A stretch of DNA of 64,000 nt from Aureimonas sp. OT7. GTDB lineage: Bacteria; Pseudomonadota; Alphaproteobacteria; Rhizobiales; Rhizobiaceae. A model generated the notes under the pieces. The model made no database searches. It saw only the letters and a list, made by a program, of their open reading frames with translations, and was not told the origin of the DNA. Both the position numbers and the translations under genes were made by a program. Positions within the stretch are counted from its first letter, which is position 1. Each line of letters starts with the position of its first letter. Positions 37,323 to 46,352 of this stretch are shown piece by piece. Location: the NCBI RefSeq assembly GCF_014844055.1, contig NZ_CP062167.1:4063001-4127000 (forward strand). The letters run 5' to 3'.

Positions 37323-38099
37323 ATGCAGTCACAGCCGAACGCTGATTTCTTCACGCCCTCCGCGGCCGAAGGCAAGCGGCTCGCCTGGCTTGGGCAGGCC
37401 GGCCTGGCGCCGACGGTCGTGTTCCTCGGCGGCTATCGTTCCGATATGCGCGGCACCAAGGCCGAGCGCCTGTCGGCAACATGCGCCAAAGCGGGCCTCG
37501 GCTTCCTGCGCTTCGATTATCGCGGCCATGGCGAATCGTCCGGGACGTTCACCGACCTGACCATATCGGACTGGCTGAACGACGCCGACGACATCGTGTC
37601 GGCAAAGACGGCCGGTCCGCTGTTGCTGGTCGGATCGTCCATGGGTGGCTGGATCGCACTGCTTCTGGCGCGGCGGATGCGCGCGCGCATGGCCGGAATG
37701 CTCCTGCTGGCACCCGCGCCCGACTTCACCAAGCGGCTCGTGGAACCGTCCCTCACCGCTGCCGAATGCCGCGACCTCGCCCGCCAGGGCTATATCGAGC
37801 GCGCCTCTGCCTACGCGCCCGAACCCACGGTCTACACGAAGCGGCTTCTGGACGACGGTCTGTCACAGTGCGTCCTGGACGGCCCCGTGGAGACGGGATG
37901 CCCGGTGCACATCATCCAGGGGATGCGGGATCCGGACGTGCCCTATGCGCATGCGCTGGAGCTTGTCTCGCATCTTCCCGGAGACGGCGTCACGCTGACG
38001 CTCGTCGCCGACGGAGATCATCGCCTTTCGCGTGAGGAAGACCTTCGCCAAATGGATGCCGCTGTCCTGGATCTGGCCGCGGGCAAGGCGAGCGGGTAA
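37323..38099 (+). CDS. Alpha/beta hydrolase (258 aa)
   Basis: A serine hydrolase of the alpha/beta fold, probably an esterase or thioesterase. The nucleophile elbow GSSMG puts Ser106 in place, and His233 in DGDHRLS and an aspartate near 203-205 (GMRDPDVPY) complete the triad. The RFDYRGHGESSG block marks the family. GGGAG stands about ten bases before the ATG. The gene is alone, divergent from infC. The substrate is not known. Confidence 0.88.
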   Translation: MQSQPNADFFTPSAAEGKRLAWLGQAGLAPTVVFLGGYRSDMRGTKAERLSATCAKAGLGFLRFDYRGHGESSGTFTDLTISDWLNDADDIVSAKTAGPLLLVGSSMGGWIALLLARRMRARMAGMLLLAPAPDFTKRLVEPSLTAAECRDLARQGYIERASAYAPEPTVYTKRLLDDGLSQCVLDGPVETGCPVHIIQGMRDPDVPYAHALELVSHLPGDGVTLTLVADGDHRLSREEDLRQMDAAVLDLAAGKASG

Positions 38100-38119
38100 A
38101 ATTTCATCCCCACGTGGCG

Positions 38120-38134
38120 TTAATGTCACATTAA
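38120..38134. promoter_or_regulatory. CtrA-type box TTAA-N7-TTAA
   Basis: TTAATGT-C-ACATTAA is a perfect 15-base palindrome that fits the CtrA full site TTAA-N7-TTAA. It lies 21 bases after the hydrolase stop and 236 bases before the BTLCP protease start, the only downstream candidate. The long distance makes the link less sure. Confidence 0.5.
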
Positions 38135-38369
38135 GGACACCGGGTCCGTCAAACTGCTGCACCGATCGCGCCGAACCGCTTGGATCGCCGCGCTTTCTAC
38201 AGCATTGACGGAGCTCGTAGTATTGCACCTGCTCAGCCGGAAATACCCCCGTCGCCTGTCTATCCTGCGCCCCGGCCGGGGCCCTCCCGCCAACGGGGAC
38301 ATTGACCTTCCCCGCCCCCGGTCCGACCATTCCATCGAGGGTTCGGGGACGACGAGGGGATCGGTTTCC

Positions 38370-39008
38370 ATGGGCAGGTTGCGTGCGCTCCTTGCGATTG
38401 CGATCGCATCGACACTGTGTGCGGGTGCGATATTGCCGGCACAGGCCAGGCCCCTCTTCATGCCGCTCGGCGGCCCCACATCGCAACCGATCGGCCATTT
38501 CGACCTGTGCAGGCGCCTACCGCAGGAGTGTCGGCCGCATGCGCATCCGGTAGCGGGCCCGCTGGCGCTGTCGCCCGGCCTTCTGCATCTCGTCGCCGGC
38601 ATCAACCGGCAGGTCAATGCCGATATCGAACCGGCGTCCGACTGGGCCATGCACGGACAGGAAGAATACTGGAGCCTGCCGGTGGGCCGCGGAGACTGCG
38701 AGGATTACGCCTTGCTGAAACGGGAACGGCTGGTGGAGGCCGGCCTGCCGGCGAGCAACCTTTTGATGACCGTCGTGCGCAAGCCGAACGGCGAAGGCCA
38801 CGCGGTGCTGACGCTGACGACGCGCGCCGGCGATTTCGTCCTGGACAATCTGGACGCGCGGGTGCGGAGCTGGGGCGATACGCCCTACACCTACCTCAAG
38901 CGTCAGGATTCGGCCGATCCGGGCCGATGGGTTCGCGTGGAGGGCGATTCTCCCGTCCGGATCGCGTCCGGGCGCGATGCCCGCGTCTTGCCGGCGGTGC
39001 TGCGCTGA
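38370..39008 (+). CDS. Transglutaminase-like cysteine peptidase, BTLCP/C93 family (212 aa)
   Basis: BTLCP proteins are periplasmic cysteine proteases; the best-known member, LapG, cuts adhesins of the LapA class at the cell surface, though most members are uncharacterised. A signal peptide (cut after AQA26) leads to a mature domain with the triad Cys110 (GRGDCEDYALLK), His144 (GEGHAVLTL) and Asp159 (FVLDNLD). The ATG at 38370 starts the signal peptide. A target among surface proteins such as the adhesin at 21250 is conceivable but unsupported by linkage. Confidence 0.88.
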   Translation: MGRLRALLAIAIASTLCAGAILPAQARPLFMPLGGPTSQPIGHFDLCRRLPQECRPHAHPVAGPLALSPGLLHLVAGINRQVNADIEPASDWAMHGQEEYWSLPVGRGDCEDYALLKRERLVEAGLPASNLLMTVVRKPNGEGHAVLTLTTRAGDFVLDNLDARVRSWGDTPYTYLKRQDSADPGRWVRVEGDSPVRIASGRDARVLPAVLR

Positions 39009-39020
39009 CGGGCAAGCCCT

Positions 39021-39209
39021 TCAGGCCTCGTCTTCCTTGTCGGGCACTTCGTCCTCGACACCCGGTATGACGTAGGCGCCGGTCAGCCAGCGGTTGAGGT
39101 CCACCGATTTGCAGCGCGGCGAACAGAACGGATAGGTGGCGCGATCCGAGGGCCTTCCGCATTCCGGGCAGGCGCGCCGGGGCCGCAGCGGTGTTACGGC
39201 GCCGGTCAT
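39021..39209 (-). CDS. yacG: DNA gyrase inhibitor-type zinc protein YacG (62 aa)
   Basis: YacG is a small zinc-ribbon protein; the Escherichia coli form binds GyrB and blocks gyrase. The zinc ligands are Cys14, Cys17, Cys29 and Cys33 (C-x2-C-x11-C-x3-C), followed by the family block [17 protein letters not shown]. The acidic tail is usual. The start overlaps the maf stop as ATGA, so the two are coupled. Confidence 0.93.
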   Translation of the reverse strand: MTGAVTPLRPRRACPECGRPSDRATYPFCSPRCKSVDLNRWLTGAYVIPGVEDEVPDKEDEA

Positions 39210-39823
39210 TGCGCCGCCGCCATGCCCTGCCGGAAGCCCTCGCCCTGCAGCAGCGCCAGCGTTTCGTAGAGCGGAAGGCCAACCACATTGCTGTAGCTTC
39301 CCACCAGACGCACGACGAAACCACCTGCCAGCCCCTGGATCGCGTAGCCACCCGCCTTGCCGCGCCACTCCCCGCTGGCGAGATAGCGGTCCATGTCTTC
39401 GCGCGTCAGACGCTTGAAGCGGACCCGCGTCTCCACCAGACGCTGGCGAAGCCGCCCGGAAGGCCCGATGACGCAGACGCCGGTGTATACGCGGTGGGTG
39501 CGGCCAGACAGGATCCGCAGATTCGCATGCGCATCCTCGATCAATTCGGCCTTGGGCATGACCTGGCGCCCGACGCAGACGACCGTGTCGGCAGCCAGCA
39601 CAAAGCGGTCGGTCCGCTCCTGCAGGCGCTCCAGCACGGCAACGGCGGCTTCGGCCTTGCCCTGGCTCAGCCGCTTGGCCAGCGAGCGCGGATGCTCGGA
39701 CCCCTGCTGCGTCTCGTCGATGTCGGCAGGCAACAGCCGTTCAGGCTCCAGGCCGACCTGCTGCAGCAGTTCGAGCCGGCGCGGCGAGGCCGAAGCGAGA
39801 ATCAGATGCTGCGACTGGGCCAT
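39206..39823 (-). CDS. maf: Maf-family nucleotide pyrophosphatase (205 aa)
   Basis: Maf proteins hydrolyse non-standard or modified nucleoside triphosphates. The N-terminal [19 protein letters not shown] motif and the block [17 protein letters not shown] hold the catalytic residues, and [16 protein letters not shown] is typical of the dTTP/UTP-acting group. The gene lies 16 bases after infA on the same strand and overlaps yacG, the infA-maf-yacG order known from related genomes. Confidence 0.94.
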   Translation of the reverse strand: MAQSQHLILASASPRRLELLQQVGLEPERLLPADIDETQQGSEHPRSLAKRLSQGKAEAAVAVLERLQERTDRFVLAADTVVCVGRQVMPKAELIEDAHANLRILSGRTHRVYTGVCVIGPSGRLRQRLVETRVRFKRLTREDMDRYLASGEWRGKAGGYAIQGLAGGFVVRLVGSYSNVVGLPLYETLALLQGEGFRQGMAAAQ

Positions 39824-39839
39824 GCGACGCGTGCCCGGC

Positions 39840-40058
39840 TTACTTGAAGCGATAGGTGATGCGGCCCTTGGTCAGGTCGTAGGGGGTCATCTCGACGAGC
39901 ACCTTGTCACCCGTCAGAACGCGAATACGGTTCTTGCGCATCCGTCCCGCCGTGTGTGCGATGATTTCGTGATCGTTCTCGAGCTTGATGCGGAATGTCG
40001 CGTTCGGCAGCAGCTCGGTAACGACCCCGGGAAACTCGAGAACTTCTTCTTTCGCCAT
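39840..40058 (-). CDS. infA: Translation initiation factor IF-1 (72 aa)
   Basis: IF-1 binds the A site of the 30S subunit during initiation. The whole 72-residue OB fold is present, from [20 protein letters not shown] to [16 protein letters not shown]. The ATG at 40058 gives the standard protein. It leads maf and yacG. A gap of 183 bases separates it from murA upstream. Confidence 0.98.
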   Translation of the reverse strand: MAKEEVLEFPGVVTELLPNATFRIKLENDHEIIAHTAGRMRKNRIRVLTGDKVLVEMTPYDLTKGRITYRFK

Positions 40059-40241
40059 GCGTGGTCCTGACCTTGGATCGGGGTTCGGCCGAAGGCCCGA
40101 TGCGGGCCGGCCCATTGGAACGAGTCGAGGCCGGCAGCGCACGGCGCGGCCAACCCGTTATGGAAATTCACGCGCCCTAAATCGTGCGGAACGAAGAAAA
40201 ATGCAAGGCGGGAATGGATCTGCCCGGACGATCGAGCGGGC

Positions 40242-41531
40242 TCAACCCGAAATCCGCTCCACATCCGCGCCGCAGGCGACGAGCTTCTCTTCGAGCCGCT
40301 CGAAGCCGCGATCGAGATGATAGACCCGGTTGACCGTCGTCTCGCCTTCCGCCACCAGACCGGCGATCACCAGCGACACGGAGGCGCGCAGATCGGTCGC
40401 CATGACCGGCGCGCCGGCAAGCCGGGGCACGCCTTCGACCCGGGCGACCTGGCCCGAAAGCGAAATCTTCGCACCAAGCCGGGCCAGTTCCTGGACATGC
40501 ATGAAGCGGTTTTCGAAGATCGTCTCGGTGATGTTGGAGACACCGCCCGAGCGGGTCATCAAAGCCATGAACTGGGCTTGCAGATCGGTCGGGAACCCGG
40601 GGAACGGATCGGTCGTCACATCCACCGGCGAAATGCCCGCGCCGTTGCGCCGCACGCGGATGCCGTCGTTCAGCTCGGTGATCTCGGCGCCGGCCTGGCG
40701 CAAGGCGTCCAGCGCCGAATCCAGCAACGAAGCGCGCGTACCCGCCAAGGTAACGTCGCCGCCGGCCATGGCGGCGGCGATGGCGTAGGTGCCCGTCTCG
40801 ATCCGGTCCGGCAGGACGCGATGGCGTGCTCCCGACAGGGCCTGGACGCCCTGGATGGTGATGGTGGACGTTCCGGCACCCGAGATGCGCGCGCCCATGG
40901 CGTTGAGGCAGGTGGCAAGGTCGGCCACCTCGGGCTCGCGCGCGGCGTTCTCGATGACGGTTTCGCCCCTGGCCAGCGACGCCGCCATCATCAGGACGTG
41001 GGTTGCCCCCACGGACACCTTGGGAAAGCGATAGCGCGCGCCGACGAGGCCACCCGTGGCCTCGGCGACGACGTAGCCCCGGTCGATGTCGATGTCGGCG
41101 CCGAGCGCCCGAAGCCCGTCGATGAACAGGTCGACAGGCCGGGTGCCGATGGCGCACCCGCCCGGCAACGATACGCGCGCCTTATGCATGCGGGCCAGCA
41201 GCGGCCCGATCACCCAGAAGCTCGCCCGCATCTTGGACACGAGTTCGTAAGGGGCCGTCGTATCGACGATGGTTCGCGCGGTGAAGTGGATCGTGCGTCC
41301 CTGCGAAGGGTCCTGGACCAGCCGCTTGCCCGATACCGCATAATCGACGCCGTGATTGCCGAGAATGCGGATCAACTGCTCCACATCGGCAAGGTGGGGG
41401 ACGTTCTCCAGCGTCAGCGTATCGTCCGTCAGGAGCGAGGCGATCATCAGCGGCAGGGCGGCGTTCTTGGCCCCGGAGATCGGAATCGTGCCGTTGAGCG
41501 CGTTACCGCCCCGAATGCGAATGCGATCCAT
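40242..41531 (-). CDS. murA: UDP-N-acetylglucosamine 1-carboxyvinyltransferase MurA (429 aa)
   Basis: MurA adds enolpyruvate to UDP-GlcNAc, the first committed step of peptidoglycan synthesis. Lys22 in SGAKNAALP and the catalytic Cys126 in [15 protein letters not shown] are present; the cysteine is the fosfomycin target, so the enzyme should be sensitive. The C-terminal [15 protein letters not shown] block is typical. The length is normal. Confidence 0.97.
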   Translation of the reverse strand: MDRIRIRGGNALNGTIPISGAKNAALPLMIASLLTDDTLTLENVPHLADVEQLIRILGNHGVDYAVSGKRLVQDPSQGRTIHFTARTIVDTTAPYELVSKMRASFWVIGPLLARMHKARVSLPGGCAIGTRPVDLFIDGLRALGADIDIDRGYVVAEATGGLVGARYRFPKVSVGATHVLMMAASLARGETVIENAAREPEVADLATCLNAMGARISGAGTSTITIQGVQALSGARHRVLPDRIETGTYAIAAAMAGGDVTLAGTRASLLDSALDALRQAGAEITELNDGIRVRRNGAGISPVDVTTDPFPGFPTDLQAQFMALMTRSGGVSNITETIFENRFMHVQELARLGAKISLSGQVARVEGVPRLAGAPVMATDLRASVSLVIAGLVAEGETTVNRVYHLDRGFERLEEKLVACGADVERISG

Positions 41532-41628
41532 TCTTCGATGTCACCCCTGCGTTGCGAACAGCCCGCCTCAGTACACGAGTGCGCCATGCCGTTCAAATGC
41601 CCCCGGAACCGGCACGGACGCTGCACCC

Positions 41629-41787
41629 CTATTGTGGCCGAATGAGTACCGTTGCGCCGAAGACGAACAGCGCCGCCATCGCGATCTTCCAGAAATCGCC
41701 CCGTCGACGCAGGCCCGGCAGGCCCAGCGGCCGAATCACCTGCACCACCATCGCCACGATCATCAGGGCCGAAATCACCTTCGTCAT
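41629..41787 (-). CDS. Small membrane protein (52 aa)
   Basis: Unrecognised. The peptide has two hydrophobic stretches (about 3-18 and 33-49) separated by a basic PLGLPGLRRRGDFWK segment, and ends with Arg-Pro-Gln. The ATG at 41787 has a GAGGG site just upstream. It lies seven bases after the SelW-like gene on the same strand, so it is very probably in one operon with it. Confidence 0.65.
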   Translation of the reverse strand: MTKVISALMIVAMVVQVIRPLGLPGLRRRGDFWKIAMAALFVFGATVLIRPQ

Positions 41788-41794
41788 CGCGCCC

Positions 41795-42073
41795 TCACCG
41801 GTCACTGTGTCCAAGGCTGCGCTCCGGGTCGAGCAGGTCACGTACGCGCTGCTTCAGCACCTTCGCCTCCGGGAAGCCGCCATCCTCCTTGCGCTCCCAG
41901 ACACGGGCGCCGTCGCAGGCGATCTCGAATATGCCCCCGGTGCCGGGCACCAGGGCCACCTCGCCGATATCCGTGCCGAAGGTCGACAGCAGCTCCTGCG
42001 CCAGCCATGCGGCGCGCAGCAGCCACTGGCACTGGGTACAATAGGTGATCGTGATGCGCGGCATGTTCGCCAT
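41795..42073 (-). CDS. SelT/SelW/SelH-family thioredoxin-fold protein (92 aa)
   Basis: Members of this family have a thioredoxin-like fold with a CxxC (or CxxU) redox site near the N-terminus. Here the motif is Cys12-Cys15 in ITYCTQCQW, with no selenocysteine. FGTDIGEVALVPGTGGIFEI and the GGFPEAKVLKQRVRDLLDP end are family-typical. The ATG at 42073 or the one at 42064 may be used. It is divergent from the MarR gene with 78 bases between. A redox role is inferred from the fold. Confidence 0.87.
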   Translation of the reverse strand: MANMPRITITYCTQCQWLLRAAWLAQELLSTFGTDIGEVALVPGTGGIFEIACDGARVWERKEDGGFPEAKVLKQRVRDLLDPERSLGHSDR

Positions 42074-42125
42074 GGGCGGGCCTCCGGTGGGACTGTCCCT
42101 TCTAGCCTGCGACAGTTTGTAAGTC

Positions 42126-42154
42126 TTGTTTATTGTTAGTGCACTAGTTATATG
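42126..42154 (+). promoter_or_regulatory. Promoter with MarR-type operator TAGTGCACTA
   Basis: TTGTTT (42126-42131) and TATATG (42149-42154) are 17 bases apart, and the perfect palindrome TAGTGCACTA (42137-42146) lies between them. This is a usual place for a repressor site. Transcription would start at about 42161, the second ATG of the MarR frame, which fits the lack of a ribosome binding site (a leaderless message). Confidence 0.5.
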
Positions 42155-42631
42155 CCCACCATGCAAAAAACGGACGATGCCTCGCGAGCCGAACTGACGG
42201 ATCTCGTCATCAAGACGAGCCGTCGCATGCGCACCCTGTTCAACGCCCGCGTCAGCGAGCAGGGGCTGACCTATCCGCGCGCCCGCGCCCTGGCCGAACT
42301 GGCGCGCCACCCGATGCCGACTCAGACGGAACTGGCTTGCCAACTGCAGCTCGAGAGCGCGACGGTGGTCCGCCTTCTGGACGGAATGGAGCGGCTGGAC
42401 CTCATCGAGCGCCTGCCCTCCCCTGGCGACCGGCGGGCAAAGGTGGTTCGGCTGACGCCGGAGGGCCGCAAGGCGGCGGCCGTCGTGTCGGCGGCGTCCG
42501 ACGACATCCGGGGCCTCGTGCTGTCCGACATCGACGACCGCGAAATCGTGGCGGCGCTGGCCGTCATGCGGCGCATGGCGCGGGCCATCGAAGCCGTTTC
42601 CCACCCGGGAGCGTCCGACGATGACGAATGA
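42152..42631 (+). CDS. MarR-family transcriptional regulator (159 aa)
   Basis: MarR proteins are dimeric winged-helix repressors that release DNA on binding small molecules. The winged helix is seen at about residues 55-105 (PTQTELACQLQLESATVVRLLDGMERLDLIER, then the wing with PGDRRAKVVRLTPEG). No Shine-Dalgarno sequence stands before either ATG (42152 or 42161); 42161 is likely the real start if the message is leaderless. The gene overlaps the efflux permease by 11 bases, so it probably controls that operon and itself. Confidence 0.93.
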   Translation: MPTMQKTDDASRAELTDLVIKTSRRMRTLFNARVSEQGLTYPRARALAELARHPMPTQTELACQLQLESATVVRLLDGMERLDLIERLPSPGDRRAKVVRLTPEGRKAAAVVSAASDDIRGLVLSDIDDREIVAALAVMRRMARAIEAVSHPGASDDDE

Positions 42632-44246
42632 AACCGCCGCCCCGGCCCGTCCCGTCCGCACGCTTCCGGCGCCCGCGCCCTACGTGGCCCGGCATCCGGC
42701 CCATGCGGGGCTGTATATCGCCGCCGCCACGCTGATCTCCCTGACGCAGGGCCTTGGCCTCAACCTGATCTCGTCGAACCTGCCCAACGTGCAGGGCAGC
42801 CTCTCGCTGACGACCACGGAGACCGTCTGGCTCATGGCCGCCTATCTGGCGCCCAATGTCAGCCTGACCCTGATGATGACGAAGATCCGCGCACAGTTCG
42901 GGCTGCGGCGCTTTGCCGAATGCGCCATCGTCGCCTTCGTGGCGATCAGCGCCATGCATCTCTTCGTCACCGACTTCCGGTCGGCGCTGCTGGTGCGCTT
43001 CTTTGCCGGCGTCGCGGCCTCGCCGCTTTCGACGCTCGCCTTCCTCTACATGCTGGAGACGTTCCCGCCCGAGAAGAAGATGACGATGGGCGTCACCTTC
43101 GCCGTCATCAACATCTCCATAGCGATGCCGGTGGCGCGGCTCGTCTCGCCCCTGCTGACGGACATGGGAGACTTCGCCAGCCTGTTCAGCCTCGAGATGG
43201 CGATGGCCATGCTGTCGCTGGCGGCCATCTTCTTTTTGCCGCTCAATCCGCCGGCCCGCGCGCAGGTATTCGAACCGCTCGACTTCGTCAGCTATATACT
43301 GATCGCCATCGGGCTGGGCGCCATCGCCGTTACCGCTACGGTCGGCCCTTACGACTGGTGGCTGGAAGCGCGCTGGATCGGCTGGACGCTGGCCGTCGGC
43401 ATCGCCGCCCTGTCGGCTGCGGGGATGATCGAGCTGAACCGCTCGAACCCCCTGGTGGACCTGCGCTGGATCCTGTCGCCGCAGATCCTGCATTTTGCCG
43501 GCATCCTCCTGCTGTTCCGCCTGATCCTGTCGGAGCAGACCAGCGGCGCATCCGGCTTCTTCCAGGCCATCGGCCTGCGCAACGAGCAGATGACGGCCCT
43601 CTATGTCGTGATGCTGGCCAGCACGGTGCTGGCGGGCCTGGCCACGGCGGCCGTCATGAAGCCGGGGCGCGCACCGGCCATTCATGCCGCCGCCCTGGCG
43701 CTCCTGTCCGTCGGAGCGTTCATGGACGCGCACGCCACCAACCTGACCCGGCCGGAAAACATGCTGGTCAGCCAGTCCATGATCGCCATGGCCGGTGTCA
43801 TGTTCCTGCCGCCGGCCCTGGCCATGGGCTTCATGGCGGCGATGAAGAAGGGCATGAACTACCTGTTGTCCTTCCTGATCGTCTTCCTGACCACGCAAAG
43901 CCTGGGAGGGGCCGTCGGCTCGGCCATCTTCCGAACCGTCGTCACCCTGCGCGAGAAATTCCACTCGCAGGCCCTGGTCGAAAACGTCGTCATGAGCGAC
44001 CCGACGGTTGCGGCGCGCATTGCCCGAATGGCGGCCGCCTACGCGCCGACGACGCCGGACCCGGCCATCCAGCAGGCAAGGGCGCTGGCCGCGCTGTCCG
44101 CCCAGGCAACCCGCGAGGCAACCATCCTCGCCTACAACGACGCGTTCCTGCTGGTCAGCGGCCTTTCCGCCTTCGGCCTCGGCTGCCTCTTGCTGCATGT
44201 CCTGTTCCGGCACATCTTTCCGCCGACAGAGCCGGCGGCAACCTGA
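42621..44246 (+). CDS. MFS drug efflux permease, DHA2 (EmrB/QacA) type (541 aa)
   Basis: A proton-driven multidrug exporter of the DHA2 family with about 14 hydrophobic helices. The first helix begins near residue 31 (AATLISLTQGLGLNLISSNLP), and the family's motif C region and long final periplasmic loop (about 450-510) can be seen. It overlaps marR by 11 bases and is followed by an HlyD-type adaptor gene, so it should work as an EmrAB-like tripartite pump. Substrates are not known. Confidence 0.9.
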   Translation: MTNETAAPARPVRTLPAPAPYVARHPAHAGLYIAAATLISLTQGLGLNLISSNLPNVQGSLSLTTTETVWLMAAYLAPNVSLTLMMTKIRAQFGLRRFAECAIVAFVAISAMHLFVTDFRSALLVRFFAGVAASPLSTLAFLYMLETFPPEKKMTMGVTFAVINISIAMPVARLVSPLLTDMGDFASLFSLEMAMAMLSLAAIFFLPLNPPARAQVFEPLDFVSYILIAIGLGAIAVTATVGPYDWWLEARWIGWTLAVGIAALSAAGMIELNRSNPLVDLRWILSPQILHFAGILLLFRLILSEQTSGASGFFQAIGLRNEQMTALYVVMLASTVLAGLATAAVMKPGRAPAIHAAALALLSVGAFMDAHATNLTRPENMLVSQSMIAMAGVMFLPPALAMGFMAAMKKGMNYLLSFLIVFLTTQSLGGAVGSAIFRTVVTLREKFHSQALVENVVMSDPTVAARIARMAAAYAPTTPDPAIQQARALAALSAQATREATILAYNDAFLLVSGLSAFGLGCLLLHVLFRHIFPPTEPAAT

Positions 44247-44297
44247 TCCAACCGACGCAACCCCGTTCCCGATACCGTCTCTTTGAAAGGCTGGAAC

Positions 44298-45395
44298 ATG
44301 CCCCGCATCTTCCGCTCCTTCGCTACCTATGTCGCCGCGCTCATCGGCATCGCCGGCGTGCTGACCATCCTTTATGCCTGGAACCTGCCGCCCTTCGCGT
44401 CCAGCGTCCAGACGACCAACGACGCCTATGTCCGGGGCCGCGTCACCATGATGAGCCCGCAGCTCTCCGGCATCGTCGCCGAGGTGCCCGTGCAGGACTT
44501 CCAGCATGTGACGGCCGGCACGCTGATCGCCCGCATCGACGACGGCACCTACCGCCAGAAGCTGGAGCAGGCCCGCGCCAATCTGTCCGGACAGGAGGCC
44601 GCCCTGTCGCGCTTCGAGCAGCAGCGCCTTTCGGCCGAGGCCAAGGTAACGGCGGCTGAGGCGGCGCAGAAGAGCGCAGAAGCTTCCTTCGACACGGCCG
44701 ACGCCAACTGGAACCGCATCGCACCTTTGGCCGCCAAGGGATTCGCTCCCGGAAGCGACCTCGATCTTGCCCGCAAGTCCCGCGCCGAGGCCGAGGCCGC
44801 TTTGAACCAGGCGCGGGCGCAGGTGGAAGTCGCCCGGCAGGACCTGGCATCGGTCATCACCTCGCGCCAATCGCTGGAAGCGGCGGTCGACAGTGCCAAG
44901 GCCGCCGTCCTGCTGGCCGAGCTCGACATGACGCATACCCGCATAACCGCGCCGGCCGATGGCACGCTGGGCGAGGTCGGGGTCCGGGTCGGCCAGTATG
45001 TCCAGCCCGGCACCGGGCTTGCCAGCCTGGTGCCGGACGACCGCTGGATCGTCGCCAACTTCAAGGAGACGCAGGTTCGCGGCATGGTGCCCGGACAGCG
45101 CGTCGACTTTACCGTGGATGCCTATCCGGGCCGCGTCTTCCACGGGCAGGTCGAGCGATTCTCGCCGGCGACGGGCTCGGAGTTCGCGGTGCTGAAGTCG
45201 GACAACGCCACCGGCAACTTCACCAAGATTGCCCAGCGCATGCCCGTGCGCATCCGGCTCGACGGGCAGGACACGCAGTCCGGACGGCTGGTGCCGGGCA
45301 TGTCGGTGATCGTATCCATCGATACGGCGCAGCCCATGGACAGCCTCGCGGCCGATGCCGCCGGGGGAGGCGACAGCGCGGGCAGGATCGAGTAG
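44298..45395 (+). CDS. HlyD/EmrA-family membrane fusion protein (365 aa)
   Basis: The adaptor links an inner-membrane pump to an outer-membrane channel. One N-terminal helix (about 9-28), a split biotinyl-lipoyl domain (about 45-85 and 205-240), a long coiled-coil hairpin (about 82-195) and a beta-barrel domain are visible. The ATG at 44298 has GAAAGG seven bases upstream and is preferred to an upstream TTG. It lies between the DHA2 permease and the ABC-2 exporter genes and could serve either. Confidence 0.9.
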   Translation: MPRIFRSFATYVAALIGIAGVLTILYAWNLPPFASSVQTTNDAYVRGRVTMMSPQLSGIVAEVPVQDFQHVTAGTLIARIDDGTYRQKLEQARANLSGQEAALSRFEQQRLSAEAKVTAAEAAQKSAEASFDTADANWNRIAPLAAKGFAPGSDLDLARKSRAEAEAALNQARAQVEVARQDLASVITSRQSLEAAVDSAKAAVLLAELDMTHTRITAPADGTLGEVGVRVGQYVQPGTGLASLVPDDRWIVANFKETQVRGMVPGQRVDFTVDAYPGRVFHGQVERFSPATGSEFAVLKSDNATGNFTKIAQRMPVRIRLDGQDTQSGRLVPGMSVIVSIDTAQPMDSLAADAAGGGDSAGRIE

Positions 45396-45425
45396 AAGAC
45401 CTCGCTCACGATGAAGGCTTCTATG

Positions 45426-46352
45426 ATGGAACCGATCCTGTCGGTCGAGAATGTCGCCAAGACCTATGGCAACGGATTTACCGCGCTGAAACCGGTGAAC
45501 CTCGCCATCCGGCAGGGCGAGATCTTTGCGCTTCTGGGCCCCAACGGCGCCGGCAAGACCACGCTGATCAGCATTATCTGCGGCTTGACGAACCGCAGCC
45601 AGGGCACGGTGCGCGTCGGCGGCCACGACATCGGGTCCGACTATCGCGCCGCGCGTGCGATGATCGGCCTGGTGCCGCAGGAGCTGACGGCGGATGCCTT
45701 CGAATCGGTCTGGGCGACGGTCAGCTTCACGCGCGGCCTGTTCGGCCTGAAGCGCAACGACGCCTATGTCGAGAAGGTGCTGAAGGACCTGTCCCTCTGG
45801 GATAAGCGCGATTCCAAGATCATGACCCTGTCCGGCGGCATGAAGCGGAGGGTGCTGATCGCCAAGGCGCTGGCGCACGAGCCGAGGCTCCTGTTCCTCG
45901 ACGAGCCGACCGCCGGCGTCGACGTGGAATTGCGCCGCGACATGTGGCGCGTCGTCAGCACCCTGCGCGATTCCGGCGTCACCATCTTCCTGACCACGCA
46001 TTACATCGAGGAAGCGCAGGAGATGGCCGACCGGATCGGCGTCATCCGCGGCGGCGAGCTGATCCTGGTGGAAGAGAAGTCCCGCCTGATGGAAAAGCTC
46101 GGGCGCAAGGAGCTCATCATCGAGCTGCAGGCCCCGCTCCCCTCCGTCCCCGCCGCCCTGTCCGGTTTCGACCTGGTCTTGTCGGACGATGGCAAGGCGC
46201 TCACCTATGCCTATGCCACGGGCGGCGAAAGGACAGGCATCACCGCGCTTCTGGCCGCACTCGACGGGGCAGGCATCCGCCTGCACGACATCCGCACGCA
46301 TCAAAGTACGCTGGAAGACATCTTCATCGATCTCGTCAGGAGCAAGTCATGA
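45426..46352 (+). CDS. ABC-2 type exporter ATPase (308 aa)
   Basis: The nucleotide-binding subunit of an ABC-2 exporter (YadG/CcmA/NodI-like). Walker [11 protein letters not shown], signature LSGGM and Walker [13 protein letters not shown] are clear, and a C-terminal DrrA-like extension (about 225-308) follows. ATGs stand at 45411, 45423 and 45426; the last is chosen because AAGG lies eight bases upstream and homologous proteins often start MEPIL. Its stop overlaps the permease start as ATGA. Confidence 0.9.
   Translation: MEPILSVENVAKTYGNGFTALKPVNLAIRQGEIFALLGPNGAGKTTLISIICGLTNRSQGTVRVGGHDIGSDYRAARAMIGLVPQELTADAFESVWATVSFTRGLFGLKRNDAYVEKVLKDLSLWDKRDSKIMTLSGGMKRRVLIAKALAHEPRLLFLDEPTAGVDVELRRDMWRVVSTLRDSGVTIFLTTHYIEEAQEMADRIGVIRGGELILVEEKSRLMEKLGRKELIIELQAPLPSVPAALSGFDLVLSDDGKALTYAYATGGERTGITALLAALDGAGIRLHDIRTHQSTLEDIFIDLVRSKS

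Noticed and set aside
42564..46304. Minus-strand open frame of about 1,246 codons opposite the efflux genes
   Set aside because: It lies fully opposite four well-recognised genes, has low-complexity His/Gln/Arg/Gly-rich translation and matches no fold. Long antisense frames are common in very GC-rich DNA.
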